Assembly: GCA_016200225.1 (NCBI GenBank)
Contig: JACQFD010000030.1
Location: 16,436 to 80,435 of the forward strand
Length of the DNA: 64,000 nt
Reading direction: 5' to 3'
Source of the DNA: Planctomycetota bacterium
GTDB lineage: Bacteria; Planctomycetota; UBA1135; JACQFD01
Positions 63,877-64,000 of the stretch are shown piece after piece. The first letter of the stretch is position 1; each line of letters begins with the position of its first letter. A program made the position numbers and the translations under genes. A model generated the notes under the pieces. It was given only the letters and a program-made list of their open reading frames with translations. It made no database searches and was not told the DNA's origin.

Positions 63877-64000
63877 TCCATGAGAAGGCCTCTGTGTCAA
63901 GGCCGCTGGTGCGGTTTTCCAATCTTTACATCCGACCGATCCGCCTCGCTTCCATTCGCACTCGTTGTTGAGCCCGCTTCTGGGGCCCGGTGCATGCTGA

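Overview
This is a GC-rich chromosomal window from a Gram-negative bacterium. An outer membrane is implied by lpxB, a secretin, and a set of lipid A aminoarabinose (Ara4N) genes. The other genes are two MA-fold metallopeptidase-like proteins of the DUF1570 type, an NPCBM-domain protein, a formylglycine-generating-enzyme-like protein, a VWA protein, a very large carboxypeptidase-regulatory-repeat protein, an ECF sigma/anti-sigma pair, and many starts without a clear Shine-Dalgarno. This mix resembles Planctomycetota or a neighbouring lineage, but no rRNA or single decisive marker is present, so the assignment is a low-confidence inference. I saw no tRNA, rRNA or CRISPR array.

Layout. 1-5.0 kb (minus): start of a secreted protein, an M28-type aminopeptidase and a GH63-like glucosidase. 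5.15-7.5 kb (plus): a metallophore RiPP operon of bufferin type, with a Cys-rich lipoprotein-like precursor, an MNIO (DUF692) maturase and a DUF2063 partner. 7.5-8.2 kb: a MntA/HepT toxin-antitoxin pair whose hepT is frameshifted. 8.3-13.3 kb (minus): ROK sugar kinase, Hpt protein, VWA protein, NPCBM protein. 13.7-19.7 kb (plus): chaperone cluster groEL1-groES-groEL2-dnaJ-grpE plus a FmdB-type zinc ribbon. 19.7-20.9 kb: radical SAM/SPASM protein. 20.9-22.55 kb: accessory island with a long perfect palindrome (element P1), an orphan ORF and a structured repeat (element S1). 22.6-32.4 kb: regulatory-repeat protein, two metallopeptidase-like proteins, a degenerate trypsin-like protein, a glutamine amidotransferase and an ABC exporter pair. 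32.4-41.7 kb: a compact type II secretion/type IV pilus-like operon (gspE, F, G-like, L-like, M-like, C-like, D) with a divergent pseudopilin. 41.7-48.6 kb: FGE-like protein, lpxB, an AT-rich MITE-like palindrome, an SGNH protein, a broken membrane gene and a prenyltransferase-fold repeat protein. 48.6-51.7 kb: second accessory island with two palindromic elements, a frameshifted DUF4143 ATPase, a small zinc protein, an orphan membrane ORF and the second copy of the structured repeat (S2). 51.7-53.1 kb: a fusion of fumarylacetoacetate-hydrolase and free-methionine-sulfoxide-reductase GAF domains. 53.1-59.5 kb: signal peptidase I and a plus-strand Ara4N-type operon (arnT-like, arnC-like, split arnA halves, arnD-like). 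59.5-61.8 kb (minus): ECF sigma factor, zf-HC2 anti-sigma and a secreted protein. 61.9-63.7 kb: hotdog thioesterase and a second radical SAM/SPASM protein, followed by the second copy of the palindrome element (P2).

The most unusual content is non-coding. Two dispersed repeat families each keep their base pairing while the sequence changes. S1/S2 share nested stems with one full compensatory pair change and two Watson-Crick/wobble exchanges. P1/P2 share a 48-nt identical block next to perfect hairpins of different sequence. Three genes (hepT, the DUF4143 ATPase, a TIGR04222-like gene) carry what look like single-base frameshifts, which could be real decay or assembly error.
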